Counted from the first letter of the stretch, positions 1-9,492 are shown. The stretch: 64,000 nucleotides of DNA from Flagellimonas alvinocaridis (GCF_004916895.1 NZ_SNTZ01000001.1:62001-126000); one strand, 5' to 3'. Translations and numbers: made by a program. Notes: generated from the sequence alone by a model not told the origin.

Positions 1-360
1 GGTCCCGATATTCCCATGGACCTCATCCATCAATGCAAACCCAATGACTTCATGGAAATAAAACTTATTTCCGGTAAGCGGCGGAAGCATTTCCAACGGA
101 AGGTATAACTCCGAACCTATAATCTTATCCGCGGTGGCCTCATCCTTGACCTCTTCAAAATCGATGCGGAGCAGGTTGGATTTGTGCAATCGACAACGGT
201 CAATAAAAAATGGAATCAGATTGTTTCCCAATGAAACAAAAACTGATTCCATGTTTTCGTAGATTTCGGGTTCATCAGTGTCCAATTTTACCAACACCTC
301 ACCCTTAAAACTATATTTTGAAACGACTTTGCCCAGGTAGAAGCAATCTTCCTTGTGCAT
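1..360 (-). CDS. rimM: 16S rRNA processing protein RimM, C-terminus cut by window edge
   Basis: Translating the minus strand from the ATG at 360 gives an open frame of 120 codons that runs off the window start. It begins MHKEDCFYLGKVVSKYSFKG, continues with a GEVLVKLDTDEP segment, and has an SNLLRIDFEEVKDEATADKI stretch. This is the RimM N-terminal beta-barrel (about residues 5-90) followed by the start of the PRC-barrel domain. RimM binds ribosomal protein S19 and helps mature the 30S head. It starts 11 nt after the rpsP stop, the usual rpsP-rimM operon, so it is probably co-transcribed from the rpsP promoter. The C-terminal half lies outside the window. Confidence 0.9.
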   Translation of the reverse strand, partial: MHKEDCFYLGKVVSKYSFKGEVLVKLDTDEPEIYENMESVFVSLGNNLIPFFIDRCRLHKSNLLRIDFEEVKDEATADKIIGSELYLPLEMLPPLTGNKFYFHEVIGFALMDEVHGNIGT

Positions 361-371
361 CGCCTTCTCTT

Positions 372-941
372 CTATTCTTCTTCTTTGGCAGCTTCCTCAG
401 CGGCAGAAGCCTCCTCAGCAGGAGCTTCAGCAGCAACTTCTTCGGTAGCGGCCTCGGCAGTCTCTTCGGCAACTTCTTCAGCTACTTCCTCTTCCGGCAA
501 GGCGGCAGCGGCTCTTTTCTCGTTTACTTCCTTCTCTGCTTCCAAAGCCTTTGCCTTGGCTTCAGCTTCAGCTTTGCTCAATCCATCTTTCTTGGCTTGG
601 ATAGCACCTTCTTTTTCTTCCAACCAAGCTTTGAATTTCTCCTCAACTTGCTCTTCCGTCAAAGCGCCTTTGCGAACACCGCCCAACAAGTGGTGCTTCA
701 ACAAAACTCCTTTGTAAGAAAGAATGGCTCTGGCAGTATCGGTAGGCTGCGCACCATTCTGTAACCATTTTACAGATCCGTCAACATCCAAATCGATAGT
801 GGCAGGATTGGTGTTTGGGTTATAAGTACCCAATTTTTCCAAGAATTTACCGTCTCTTTTTGCTCTGGAATCTGCGGCAACCACCCAATAAAATGGTTTA
901 CCTTTTTTACCGTGTCTCTGAAGTCTAATTTTTACTGGCAT
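372..941 (-). CDS. rpsP: 30S ribosomal protein S16 with long acidic tail
   Basis: The first ~80 residues are a clear S16: [20 protein letters not shown], then the [20 protein letters not shown] core. S16 is a primary-binding protein of the small subunit. After residue ~110 comes a Lys/Glu/Ala-rich helical stretch, and the last ~50 residues are almost only Ala and Glu. This makes 189 aa, about twice a typical S16; such tails are common in Bacteroidota S16 and are not a frameshift. The gene is followed by rimM on the same strand and preceded by a good promoter at 1013-1042. Confidence 0.97.
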   Translation of the reverse strand: MPVKIRLQRHGKKGKPFYWVVAADSRAKRDGKFLEKLGTYNPNTNPATIDLDVDGSVKWLQNGAQPTDTARAILSYKGVLLKHHLLGGVRKGALTEEQVEEKFKAWLEEKEGAIQAKKDGLSKAEAEAKAKALEAEKEVNEKRAAAALPEEEVAEEVAEETAEAATEEVAAEAPAEEASAAEEAAKEEE

Positions 942-1012
942 ATCACATTAATTTGTAGGGTGCCCGACCCTTGTTATTAATTCTTTTTAATCGCTTGTCT
1001 CTTAAGCGGGTG

Positions 1013-1042
1013 CAAATATACTTGATTTCTTTTAATGCACAA
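1013..1042 (-). promoter_or_regulatory. Promoter of rpsP-rimM
   Basis: On the minus strand TATATTTG (1013-1020) matches the Bacteroidota -7 element TAnnTTTG, and TTG (1040-1042) sits 19 nt upstream as the -33 element. It lies about 70 nt before the rpsP ATG. The TTG overlaps a small hairpin (TGCACAA at 1036-1042, TTGTGCA at 1046-1052) that could weakly end transcription from the sulfatase upstream. Confidence 0.7.
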
Positions 1043-1058
1043 TGTTTGTGCAAACTTT

Positions 1059-2483
1059 CTATTCCCTTTCAGCCAATTGGTCCTTGCCCCTTACCAATTT
1101 TGTTTGATGCTCGCGGACCACCGTATTGATTTGCTGGATGATGGCATCATTTCCTTCTGCAATATTGAATTGTTCAGCCGCATCATGGTTCAGATTAAAG
1201 AGCAAAGGTGTTGCATGTTCTGTTCGCTCTCCGAATTGCCCATAGGCACCTTGGGTAATAAAATGCGCTTTGTAATCTCCTAATCGAGCCGCGTACAGAT
1301 CAGTACCCCGATAATATAAGACACTTTTCCTAGGGCTTGGATTTTTATAGAGCAAGGTTTCACTCAAATCCACACCATCCATGATGCGGTCTTTCGGAAT
1401 TTCCACCCCGGCCATCTTGCTAAATGTGGTGAAGAGGTCCATCGTAGAACCCAAATCCGGGACCAATCCCGGCTTGATGTACCCTGGTCCCCAAAAAATG
1501 GTGGGTTCCCGCATTCCGCCTTCCCATGTGGTTCCTTTCCCGGCTTTTAACAAGCCGGCACTACCCCCATTGGTTTTAAAAGGCAACCAAGGTCCATTAT
1601 CAGAAGTAAAGACCACGATGGTATTTTCAGTCAACCCTTTCAACTCAAGGGCCTTCAAAATTTTTCCGACACCGTCATCAATCTCTTCCACCACATCGCC
1701 ATACAGTCCACGCTTGCTCTTGCCCATCGCTTCTTGGGAAGCAAACAAGGGAATATGGGGTAAATTATGGGCCAAATACACAAAAAATGGCTTGTTTTTA
1801 TTCTCCTTGATGTAAGAAATGGTCTCTTCCGTGTATCGTTTGGTAATGGTATTCTGATTGGCAGGCCTTTCTATGATTTCTGTCCCACGCATCAAAGGCA
1901 CATTGAAATGCTCGGTTTTGATATCCTCATTCTGCTGATTCCAATAGCCTCCTTGGGGATAGTCCGCAACCCGGTCCATGTCATTGGAATAGGGGATTCC
2001 AAAATAATAATCGAATCCATTGTTGGTGGGCAAATACTGTTCTTTATGCCCCAGATGCCATTTTCCGATACAGGCAGTGGCATACCCCGCCTTTTTTAAT
2101 TGCTCAGCCAAAGTGATCTCGCTGCCGGGCAACCCATTTTTCGAATCCGGGAAGAGCACCCGGTACTTATTGCCGGCCATACCGCTTCTAACCGGGAGTC
2201 TTCCTGTAAGCAATGCCGCCCTACTGGGGGTACAGACACTGGCACCCACATAAAAATTGGTCCATTTTTGTCCCTCAAAGGCCATTTGATCCAAATGGGG
2301 CGTATGGATGGTCGGATTTCCAAATACACTTAAATCCCCGTACCCAAGGTCATCAGCAAAAATAATGATGAAATTTGGAGGGCGTTCCGGACTTTCTTGG
2401 GCATTACCACTAAAAAAGCTTCCCAAAAAGATACAGTGAAAAGCAAGTATTATTGACAACGACAACTTGATGGATATTTTCAT
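1059..2483 (-). CDS. Secreted S1-family sulfatase
   Basis: A 474-aa arylsulfatase-like protein. It has an N-terminal signal peptide (hydrophobic residues ~5-27 ending near GNAQ), the metal-binding IIIFADDLGYGD segment (Asp44/Asp45), and the sulfatase signature CTPSRAALLTGR at residues 84-95, whose Cys84 would be oxidised to formylglycine by an anaerobic-type or FGE maturase encoded elsewhere. Further motifs are GKWHLGH and TSDNGPW. It probably hydrolyses sulfate esters on a polysaccharide in the periplasm. The substrate cannot be told from sequence. It stands alone between rpsP and dnaE, away from the carbohydrate locus at 45-64 kb. Confidence 0.92.
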   Translation of the reverse strand: MKISIKLSLSIILAFHCIFLGSFFSGNAQESPERPPNFIIIFADDLGYGDLSVFGNPTIHTPHLDQMAFEGQKWTNFYVGASVCTPSRAALLTGRLPVRSGMAGNKYRVLFPDSKNGLPGSEITLAEQLKKAGYATACIGKWHLGHKEQYLPTNNGFDYYFGIPYSNDMDRVADYPQGGYWNQQNEDIKTEHFNVPLMRGTEIIERPANQNTITKRYTEETISYIKENKNKPFFVYLAHNLPHIPLFASQEAMGKSKRGLYGDVVEEIDDGVGKILKALELKGLTENTIVVFTSDNGPWLPFKTNGGSAGLLKAGKGTTWEGGMREPTIFWGPGYIKPGLVPDLGSTMDLFTTFSKMAGVEIPKDRIMDGVDLSETLLYKNPSPRKSVLYYRGTDLYAARLGDYKAHFITQGAYGQFGERTEHATPLLFNLNHDAAEQFNIAEGNDAIIQQINTVVREHQTKLVRGKDQLAERE

Positions 2484-2636
2484 TCAAACGGACTTTATTC
2501 CTTAAATATAGGGAATGCCATTATAAAATGCGAGACCCAAAGATTAGTTGATAAATCTTAAAAACTACATTTTCTAAAACCTGCATGTTTGTATATTTTT
2601 AGACATTGATTTTTCCACCTCGAAAACGGCAAGCAC

Positions 2637-5600
2637 ATGTACCTAATATTTGATACCGAGACCACAGGATTGCCCAAGCGCTGGGACGCCCCCATCACCG
2701 ATACGGATAATTGGCCGAGGTGTGTTCAGATTGCATGGCAACTGCACGATGAAATGGGCAATGTGGTGGAGCATCAAGACTTTTTGGTACGGCCCGATGG
2801 GTTCAACATTCCTTATGAAGCAGAACAGGTACACGGTATCTCCACAGCCTTGGCCGAACAAGATGGGGAATCATTGGAATTTGTTCTGGAAGCTTTCAAC
2901 AAAGCATTGGCCCAAGCAAAATTTGTTGTTGGACAAAATGTAGGTTTCGATGTGAATATCATGGGATGTGAATTCCACAGAAAAGGGGTGGATAGCCTCT
3001 TGACCGAACTCCCTGTTCTGGACACCTGTACCGAACATACCGCGGAACTCTGTAAAATTCCCGGGGGCCGTGGGGGTAAATTCAAGCTGCCCACGCTTAC
3101 CGAGCTTCACGAATTTCTTTTTGGGGAGCCTTTTGCCGAGGCCCACAATGCCACCGCCGATGTTGAAGCCACCACAAGATGTTTTCTGGAATTGGTTCGA
3201 AAAAAACAGTTCACCGCCCAGGAACTGGATGTTCAACCCGACTATTCTGAACGTTTTTCAGAGGCCAATCCACAGGAAATCCAACTCATTGGATTAAAGC
3301 ACATCAACCTAAAAGCGGCATCCAAAAAAATTGCTGATGCCCTTTGGGCACAAGATACCGGTGACATTTCCGAGGCTGAAATCCAAGAGAACATAGAAAC
3401 CTTGGAAGATGCTCCTTTTGTGCATCTTCACAACCACTCCCAATTTTCGGTCCTCCAATCCACCATCAACATAAGGGATTTGGTGAAGGCCACCGCAGAC
3501 CATCACATGCCCGCCGTTGCACTAACAGACCATGCCAATATGATGGGCGCCTTTCACTTTGTGAAAGAAATCATGACCCACAATAAAGGTGTCAAGGAAC
3601 GAAATGCCGAACTGGAGGAAAAAGGAGAACCAGCCACCGAAAAGGAAATCACTCCGATTGTGGGATGCGAATTTTACGTTTGTGAAGACCACACCAATAA
3701 AAATGTAAAGGACTACGGCTATCAAATTGTGCTATTGGCCAAAAACAAGGCAGGTTACCAAAATCTGGCCAAAATGTCCTCCATTGCCTATACCAATGGG
3801 TTTTATTATGTGCCCCGTATCGACAAAAAGATTGTAGAACAGTACAAAGAAAATGTCATTGCCCTCACCGGAAACCTTTATGGTGAGGTGCCCAACAAAA
3901 TATTGAACGTTGGTGAGAAGCAAGCCGAAGAAGCCCTGTTGTGGTGGAAGGAACAGTTTGGCGATGACCTCTACATAGAAATGATGCGCCACGGTCAGGA
4001 AGATGAAGACCGGGTGAACCAAGTTTTGGTGCAGATGGCCAAAGACCACAATGTAAAACTGGTGGCAACCAACAACACCTATTATTGTGATAAAAAAGAT
4101 GCAGAGGCACACGATATCCTGCTCTGCGTAAAAGACGGTGAAAAACAGGCCACACCCATTGGTCGAGGTCGAGGATATCGCTACGGACTGCCTAATCAAG
4201 AGTACTACTTCAAATCTTCAGATGAGATGAAGGAACTCTTCAAGGACATTCCCGAAGCCATTCTGAACATCAAAGAAATTGTGGACAAAATAACTCCATA
4301 TGACCTCGCCAGTGACATCCTTCTTCCCAAGTTTGAGATTCCAGAGGAATTCAAGGTCAAGGAAGATGAGGCAGACGGAGGAAAACGGGGTGAAAATGCC
4401 TATTTGAGGCATATCACCTATGAAGGGGCCAAGAAACGATATGGGGAAATCACCCCTGAAATCTCGGAACGTATCGATTTTGAGCTGGCCACCATTGAAA
4501 ATTCGGGATATCCCGGATATTTCCTTATCGTGGAAGACTTTATCCGCGAAGCTCGGAACATGGGGGTTTCCGTTGGACCCGGAAGGGGTTCGGCAGCAGG
4601 TTCGGTTGTGGCCTACTGTTTGACTATTACCAACATTGACCCCATCAAATACGACCTCCTTTTTGAGCGTTTCCTGAATCCAGACAGGGTGTCCATGCCC
4701 GATATCGATATTGATTTTGATGATGAGGGCCGGGGAAGGGTCATGGATTATGTCATCAATAAATATGGAGCGAATCAGGTAGCACAGATCATCACTTATG
4801 GTACCATGGCAGCCAAATCTTCCATCCGGGATACGGCAAGGGTCTTGGATTTACCTTTGAATGATGCCGATCGCATTGCCAAGCTCATTCCCAACATGTC
4901 CAAATTGGGCAAAATATTTGGGGTTGATGAGGCCGATTTGCGTAAAAAGTTCAGATCGGATGAATTGGAAAAGGTCCATGAATTATTGAACATCTCCGAA
5001 GGGGATGATCTCGAAGGCCAGACGGTGAATATGGCCAGGGTTCTGGAAGGGTCCTTGCGAAACACCGGAATCCATGCTTGCGGGGTCATTATCACCCCAG
5101 ATGATATTACCAACTTCGTTCCCGTATCCGTCGCCAAGGATTCGGACTTATATGTGACCCAGTTCGACAACTCCGTTGTGGAAAGTGCGGGACTCCTAAA
5201 AATGGATTTCTTGGGCCTCAAAACCTTGACCTTAATCAAGGATACGGTAAAAATCGTAAAGGCACGGACCGGAGTGCATTTGATCCCGGATGATTTTCCG
5301 TTGGACGATGAAAAGACGTATGAGCTTTTTCAGCGCGGGGATACGGTAGGGATATTCCAATACGAATCGCCCGGGATGCAAAAACACATGAAAAACCTGA
5401 AACCTACGGTTTTTGATGACCTTATCGCCATGAATGCCCTATACCGTCCGGGGCCCATGGAATATATCCCCAGCTTTATTGCCCGTAAGCATGGTGACGA
5501 GGAAATCACCTACGACCTTCCTGAAATGGAGGAGTACCTTCAGGAAACTTATGGCATCACGGTATACCAAGAGCAGGTGATGTTGCTTTCCCAAAAGCTG

Positions 5601-7022
5601 GCCGGTTTCTCCAAAGGTGATGCGGACGTACTACGTAAAGCAATGGGAAAAAAGATTTTCGCCCTGCTACAAAAATTGAAACCCCAATTCTTGGACGGTG
5701 GTGAGAAAAATGGACACCCCCGCGATATTCTGGAAAAAATTTGGAAGGACTGGGAAGCATTTGCCTCCTATGCGTTCAATAAAAGTCACTCCACCTGCTA
5801 CGCCTATATTGCCTATCAAACGGCATATTTAAAGGCCCACTACCCGGCCGAATATATGGCCGCCGTACTGTCCAACAACATGAACGACATTAAACAGGTT
5901 ACCTTCTTCATGGAGGAATGTAAGCGTATGGGCTTGGAAGTTTTGGGTCCGGATGTCAACGAATCCTATTACAAGTTTGCCGTGAACAAGGACAATGCCG
6001 TTCGTTTTGGCATGGGTGCCATTAAAGGTGTGGGACGTTCCGCAGTGGAAACCATTGTGGAACAAAGAAAAGAAGGTGGCCCCTATAAATCCGTATTTGA
6101 TTTGGCCAAGCGGGTCGATTTAAGGGCTGCCAATAAAAAGGCTTTTGAAAACTTGGCCTTAGCCGGTGGGTTTGATTCATTTGGGGACACCCATAGGGCA
6201 CAATATTTCCATCATGAAGGGGACGAGGTCACCTTTTTGGAAAAAGCCGTCAAGTATGGTGCAAAATTCCAGGAGAATGAAAATTCTTCCCAAGTAAGCC
6301 TTTTTGGGGATGCCAGTGAGGTACAGATTCCCGAACCTGTGGTACCACCTTGTGAGGATTGGGGCACCATGGAAAAGCTACGCAGGGAAAAAGAAGTGGT
6401 GGGCATCTATATTTCAGGCCATCCTTTGGATGATTTTAAAAAGGAAATCACCGCCTTTTGCAATAGCAGTGTTTCTGCATTTACCAACTTGGAAGAATAT
6501 GTAAACAGAGAGCTATCCGTTGCTGGCGTCATTACGGATGTGCAACATCGGGTATCCAAAAACGGAAAAGGATGGGGCCTCTTTACCCTTGAAGACTACA
6601 CCGACTCTCATGAATTCCGAATTTTTGGCGAAGAGTACCTCAAATTTCGCCATTTTTTAATGATCAACTCCTTTATCTATATCAAAGCCTATGTGCGTGA
6701 AGGTTGGGTAAACCGTGATACAGGCAAAAGAGGGGAACCTCGTTTACAGTTCAATGATTTTAAACAACTGCAAGATGTCATGGATGCCTATGCCAGAAAG
6801 CTGACCATTAAACTGGATATAGCCCGCTTGCAGGAAAAAAGGATTCAAGCACTGAAAGACACTTTACATTCCTACAAAGGAGATCATCCCCTTAATTTTG
6901 TGGTATACGAAATGCAGGATGAGATAAAACTGAACCTATCCAGCCGAAAACAGAAAGTAAAGATCAGTAGCGAACTACTATCCGCATTAGAAGAAAGTGA
7001 AATTCATTATAAGTTAAACTGA
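2637..7022 (+). CDS. dnaE: DNA polymerase III alpha subunit with fused proofreading exonuclease
   Basis: 1461 aa. Residues 1-~195 are a DnaQ/epsilon-type DEDD exonuclease: IFDTETTGLP at the N-terminus, QVHGIS, then AHNATADVEAT. A PHP domain follows from ~261 (FVHLHNHSQFSVLQS). The C-family polymerase core carries GPGRGSAAGSVVAYC and the catalytic Asp cluster MPDIDIDFDDEGRG, followed by the finger region and a C-terminal OB-fold segment (~1240-1320). It is the main replicative polymerase, with polymerase and 3'-5' editing in one chain, the usual Bacteroidota arrangement. It is divergent from the sulfatase; the 153-bp gap should hold both promoters. Confidence 0.96.
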   Translation: MYLIFDTETTGLPKRWDAPITDTDNWPRCVQIAWQLHDEMGNVVEHQDFLVRPDGFNIPYEAEQVHGISTALAEQDGESLEFVLEAFNKALAQAKFVVGQNVGFDVNIMGCEFHRKGVDSLLTELPVLDTCTEHTAELCKIPGGRGGKFKLPTLTELHEFLFGEPFAEAHNATADVEATTRCFLELVRKKQFTAQELDVQPDYSERFSEANPQEIQLIGLKHINLKAASKKIADALWAQDTGDISEAEIQENIETLEDAPFVHLHNHSQFSVLQSTINIRDLVKATADHHMPAVALTDHANMMGAFHFVKEIMTHNKGVKERNAELEEKGEPATEKEITPIVGCEFYVCEDHTNKNVKDYGYQIVLLAKNKAGYQNLAKMSSIAYTNGFYYVPRIDKKIVEQYKENVIALTGNLYGEVPNKILNVGEKQAEEALLWWKEQFGDDLYIEMMRHGQEDEDRVNQVLVQMAKDHNVKLVATNNTYYCDKKDAEAHDILLCVKDGEKQATPIGRGRGYRYGLPNQEYYFKSSDEMKELFKDIPEAILNIKEIVDKITPYDLASDILLPKFEIPEEFKVKEDEADGGKRGENAYLRHITYEGAKKRYGEITPEISERIDFELATIENSGYPGYFLIVEDFIREARNMGVSVGPGRGSAAGSVVAYCLTITNIDPIKYDLLFERFLNPDRVSMPDIDIDFDDEGRGRVMDYVINKYGANQVAQIITYGTMAAKSSIRDTARVLDLPLNDADRIAKLIPNMSKLGKIFGVDEADLRKKFRSDELEKVHELLNISEGDDLEGQTVNMARVLEGSLRNTGIHACGVIITPDDITNFVPVSVAKDSDLYVTQFDNSVVESAGLLKMDFLGLKTLTLIKDTVKIVKARTGVHLIPDDFPLDDEKTYELFQRGDTVGIFQYESPGMQKHMKNLKPTVFDDLIAMNALYRPGPMEYIPSFIARKHGDEEITYDLPEMEEYLQETYGITVYQEQVMLLSQKLAGFSKGDADVLRKAMGKKIFALLQKLKPQFLDGGEKNGHPRDILEKIWKDWEAFASYAFNKSHSTCYAYIAYQTAYLKAHYPAEYMAAVLSNNMNDIKQVTFFMEECKRMGLEVLGPDVNESYYKFAVNKDNAVRFGMGAIKGVGRSAVETIVEQRKEGGPYKSVFDLAKRVDLRAANKKAFENLALAGGFDSFGDTHRAQYFHHEGDEVTFLEKAVKYGAKFQENENSSQVSLFGDASEVQIPEPVVPPCEDWGTMEKLRREKEVVGIYISGHPLDDFKKEITAFCNSSVSAFTNLEEYVNRELSVAGVITDVQHRVSKNGKGWGLFTLEDYTDSHEFRIFGEEYLKFRHFLMINSFIYIKAYVREGWVNRDTGKRGEPRLQFNDFKQLQDVMDAYARKLTIKLDIARLQEKRIQALKDTLHSYKGDHPLNFVVYEMQDEIKLNLSSRKQKVKISSELLSALEESEIHYKLN

Positions 7023-7096
7023 GCCCATAATTTAAGTTGATAGCACAATAACTAAAACGAATACTTTAACAGTAAGGATGATGCGTAATATTTGAC

Positions 7097-7104
7097 TAAC
7101 TTTG
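7097..7104 (+). promoter_or_regulatory. Promoter -7 element of trxA
   Basis: TAACTTTG is an exact TAnnTTTG match 22 nt before the trxA ATG. A clear TTG -33 partner is not obvious. Its position argues against the upstream in-frame TTG at 7102 being the start codon. Confidence 0.55.
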
Positions 7105-7125
7105 CGTAATAATAAAACAAGTGAG

Positions 7126-7443
7126 ATGGCACTAGAAATAACAGATGCAACTTTTGACGAAGTAGTTTTAAAAAGCGACATACCTGTCGTAGTGGATTTT
7201 TGGGCAGCATGGTGCGGCCCTTGTAGAATGGTCGGACCGATCATCGAAGAGGTAAGCCAAGAATATGAAGGAAAGGCTGTAGTAGGAAAGGTAGATGTAG
7301 ACGCCAATCAACAATTTGCCGCCAAATATGGTGTGCGTAACATTCCTACCGTTTTGGTATTTAAAAATGGTGAGATTGTAAACCGTCAAGTGGGCGTATC
7401 TCCCAAAAAAGTATATACTGACGCCATTGATGCGGCACTATAA
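7126..7443 (+). CDS. trxA: Thioredoxin
   Basis: 105 aa with the active site WCGPC (in DFWAAWCGPCRMVGPII) and the conserved cis-Pro segment NIPTVLVFKNGE. It is a cytosolic dithiol reductant. I place the start at ATG 7126 (MALEITDATF) because the upstream in-frame TTG lies inside the -7 promoter element and the chain then has normal thioredoxin length. A strong terminator follows at 7467-7500. Confidence 0.96.
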   Translation: MALEITDATFDEVVLKSDIPVVVDFWAAWCGPCRMVGPIIEEVSQEYEGKAVVGKVDVDANQQFAAKYGVRNIPTVLVFKNGEIVNRQVGVSPKKVYTDAIDAAL

Positions 7444-7466
7444 AACAATATTCCTATTTGGATTTT

Positions 7467-7500
7467 AAAAAAGGTTTGGCAAATGCCAAACCTTTTTTGT
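7467..7500 (+). terminator. Rho-independent terminator after trxA
   Basis: AAGGTTTGGC and its complement GCCAAACCTT form a 10-bp stem with a short loop, followed by a T-run and preceded by an A-run. Confidence 0.85.
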
Positions 7501-7525
7501 TTTATATTGAGACCAGAATCTATTT

Positions 7526-8455
7526 ATGGATATCCGATCAGAACTTCATAAGGCCCCCTTATTTAAAAACCTTGAACTTTTGGCCAACCAAATTGTTGAA
7601 GGTTTTATCAGTGGTATCCACAAAAGCCCGTTTCATGGGTTTTCTGCTGAATTTGCCGAGCATAAAATCTACAATCCCGGGGAAAGCACCAAACATTTGG
7701 ACTGGAAGCTGTTTGCAAGAACAGACCGCCTCTACACCAAGCGATATGAGGATGAGACCAATCTCCGATGCCATATGATCTTGGACAATTCGGCCTCCAT
7801 GTACTACCCAGAGACAAAAAATCCATCCATAGACAACCTCAACAAAATAGGTTTTGGGGTTCTGTCCATCGCCGCTTTGATGCAAATCTTAAAAAAACAG
7901 CGCGATGCCGTGGGCCTGAGTATATATTCGGACCATTATAATTTTTATGCAAACGAAAAAAGCAGTGAGCGTCATTTTCAGATGCTGTATTCCAAATTGA
8001 ATGAGGTATTCAATACCAAGGATAAATCTCAGGTGACCAAGACCTATACCTTTCTACACCAAATTGCAGAAAAGATTCATCGCAGAAGCCTTATCTTTTT
8101 ATTTTCCGATATGTTCCAAACCGAAACCGAGGAAGAGAAGTTATTTGAAGCGCTCCGCCATTTGAAGTACAACAAACATGCCGTGGTCCTCTTCCATCTT
8201 TTGGACCAGGAACATGAAATGGACTTTAATTTTGAGAACACCCCCAAACGTTTTGTGGATGTGGAAACCGGAGCCCACATAGATCTCTATGCCGAAAACA
8301 TCAAAAAAAGCTACGCCCAAGAAGTACAAAACTACACAAATGCCTTACGGTTAAAGTGCGCCCAATACAAAATCAAATATGTGGGCGTGGATGTCCGTTC
8401 CAATTTCTCACAAGTATTGAATACCTTCATGGTGGAACGGCAAAAATTTGTTTAG
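7526..8455 (+). CDS. DUF58 domain protein
   Basis: 309 aa, soluble. The segment FSAEFAEHKIYNPGESTKHLDWKL, with ARTDRLYTKRYEDE close by, is the DUF58 hallmark (R/K-x-Y.pGD.xR.IDW...ar...L.vk.fe.E). A von Willebrand A-like part follows with HMILDNSASM as the MIDAS-like DxSxS. Family members usually sit with MoxR ATPases and act in metal- or chaperone-linked maturation or envelope stress; no moxR is present here. The biochemical role is unknown. It lies just upstream of the tRNA-Asp integration site. Confidence 0.85.
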   Translation: MDIRSELHKAPLFKNLELLANQIVEGFISGIHKSPFHGFSAEFAEHKIYNPGESTKHLDWKLFARTDRLYTKRYEDETNLRCHMILDNSASMYYPETKNPSIDNLNKIGFGVLSIAALMQILKKQRDAVGLSIYSDHYNFYANEKSSERHFQMLYSKLNEVFNTKDKSQVTKTYTFLHQIAEKIHRRSLIFLFSDMFQTETEEEKLFEALRHLKYNKHAVVLFHLLDQEHEMDFNFENTPKRFVDVETGAHIDLYAENIKKSYAQEVQNYTNALRLKCAQYKIKYVGVDVRSNFSQVLNTFMVERQKFV

Positions 8456-8479
8456 TCATTATTTTTAAAAAATGTTTTG

Positions 8480-8507
8480 TTGAATACGAAATGAGAGTGT
8501 ATATTTG
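8480..8507 (+). promoter_or_regulatory. Promoter of tRNA-Asp
   Basis: TTG at 8480-8482 and TATATTTG at 8500-8507 are separated by 17 nt, a near-perfect Bacteroidota promoter. It drives the tRNA gene 73 nt downstream. Confidence 0.7.
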
Positions 8508-8580
8508 CACTCGCTTTAAAAAAGCAAATGAACAAGATTTGAATCCCGCTGTTGCAGGAGTCTAACAAGATAAAATCATT

Positions 8581-8657
8581 GGTCTGGTAGTTCAGTTGGT
8601 TAGAATACCTGCCTGTCACGCAGGGGGTCGCGGGTTCGAGTCCCGTCCAGACCGCCA
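8581..8657 (+). tRNA. tRNA-Asp (anticodon GTC), 3' half used as integration site
   Basis: The acceptor stem GGTCTGG pairs with CCAGACC (8647-8653), followed by discriminator G and an encoded CCA (8655-8657). The anticodon stem CCTGC/GCAGG encloses the loop CTGTCAC with anticodon GTC at 8615-8617, and the T-arm carries GGTTCGAGTCCC. The gene is intact even though the mobile element inserted in it, because the element supplies an identical 3' half. Confidence 0.96.
8610..8655 (+). repeat. Left attachment site of the mobile element (46-bp direct repeat)
   Basis: The stretch from the anticodon stem to the first C of the CCA end is repeated exactly at 40053-40098, same orientation. The match breaks at 8609 (C against G) and 8656 (C against A). 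This is the footprint of tyrosine-recombinase integration into a tRNA gene. Confidence 0.93.
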
Positions 8658-8665
8658 ATAAAATC

Positions 8666-8694
8666 AAGCCCTCACAGATGTGGGGGCTTTTTTA
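8666..8694 (+). terminator. Terminator just inside the left end of the element
   Basis: AAGCCCTCAC pairs with GTGGGGGCTT (10 bp, one G-T pair) around a GATG-side loop, followed by TTTTTTATTTTTT. It is within 10 nt of the tRNA 3' end and would end the tRNA transcript, replacing the original terminator displaced to 40101. Confidence 0.8.
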
Positions 8695-8702
8695 TTTTTT
8701 CG

Positions 8703-8723
8703 TTTATAAACTATTTATAAACA
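8703..8723 (+). repeat. Subterminal TTTATAAA repeats, left end
   Basis: Two TTTATAAAC units (8703-8711 and 8714-8722) spaced by 11 bp. The same 21-bp stretch occurs in the same orientation at 39930-39950 near the right end, next to the integrase gene. These are good candidates for arm-type integrase or excisionase binding sites. The rest of 8657-8868 contains no gene. Confidence 0.6.
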
Positions 8724-8868
8724 TTCTTAAAGGATTTAAACGGCTTAATCTAAAGACGTGCTGCTTTTAGAAAATCTTTGCTTCTCAACGAATTTAACGA
8801 GTGATTTGTCGAAATCCAAAGCTCTAGGATAATAGAAAACATACCTTTTATGGGTTAAAACTATCACA

Positions 8869-9138
8869 ATGGAGGTCGTCCTTTTAGAAAAAGAAGCTTT
8901 TTTTGCCTTGTTTCGTAAGGTAGTCGAACACGTTGAAGCCAATAGAAAGGATACTGAGGACAAATGGATCGATGGGGCGGAGGTGATGTCCGTACTTAGA
9001 ATAAAGTCTACCACCACATTGCAAAAATTAAGGGACGAGGGAAAAATCAGGTATTCCCAACCTCAGAAAAAGATTATCCTTTACGATAGGGAATCTGTTA
9101 TGGAATATATTGAGAAACACGCCCGAGAAACCTTTTAG
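8869..9138 (+). CDS. Small helix-turn-helix protein, excisionase-like
   Basis: 89 aa. The C-terminal ~50 residues (EVMSVLRIKSTTTLQKLRDE, then GKIRYSQPQKKIILYDRESV) have the MerR/HTH_17 winged-helix pattern found in small DNA-binding proteins of Bacteroidota mobile elements, several of which act as excisionases or regulators. The N-terminal half is a Glu/Lys-rich helix. As the first gene inside the left end, a recombination-directionality role is plausible but not shown. A TACCTTTT -7-like element lies at 8842-8849. The next gene follows after 2 nt. Confidence 0.75.
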   Translation: MEVVLLEKEAFFALFRKVVEHVEANRKDTEDKWIDGAEVMSVLRIKSTTTLQKLRDEGKIRYSQPQKKIILYDRESVMEYIEKHARETF

Positions 9139-9140
9139 TT

Positions 9141-9410
9141 ATGGAAGAAGAAATTAGAGTAGACAAAGATTTTAAAAATGCTTTTAACTTAGGCTACTGT
9201 GTAGCGAAGGAGCTGAAGCTAAAAACCACAATTCTTAAGGATCAGGAAAAGCTGATGTCAAATAGTCCAATACATATGGGTATGCAGCAGTTTATTGATG
9301 AATCTAAACTTTCAAAAAACATCAAAAAGAAAGAATCTTTGAATCAAAGAGCGGGTGATAACCTAAAAAGGAAAAAAGGTAAATCTCGTGGCAAGGGGCC
9401 TAGCCTTTAG
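9141..9410 (+). CDS. Uncharacterised small basic protein
   Basis: 89 aa, starting 2 nt after the HTH gene and so probably translated from the same mRNA. The sequence has no motif I recognise. The C-terminal third is strongly basic (KRKKGKSRGKG), suggesting nucleic-acid binding. The first half is helical with a single Cys. Position beside an excisionase-like protein suggests a function in maintenance or mobilisation of the element; this is inference only. Confidence 0.6.
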   Translation: MEEEIRVDKDFKNAFNLGYCVAKELKLKTTILKDQEKLMSNSPIHMGMQQFIDESKLSKNIKKKESLNQRAGDNLKRKKGKSRGKGPSL

Positions 9411-9492
9411 TTGTTATAAAATGTTGACCTTATCGATTCATTGGTAAAACCTGTAAGATAGGCACAAAAATTATCTATGTATTTAATATTTG

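Noticed and set aside
318..764. Ser/Phe-rich plus-strand frames over rpsP
   Set aside because: They are mirror frames of the Ala/Glu-rich S16 tail.
8452..8667. Small minus-strand protein over tRNA-Asp
   Set aside because: It is the familiar spurious frame antisense to tRNA genes.
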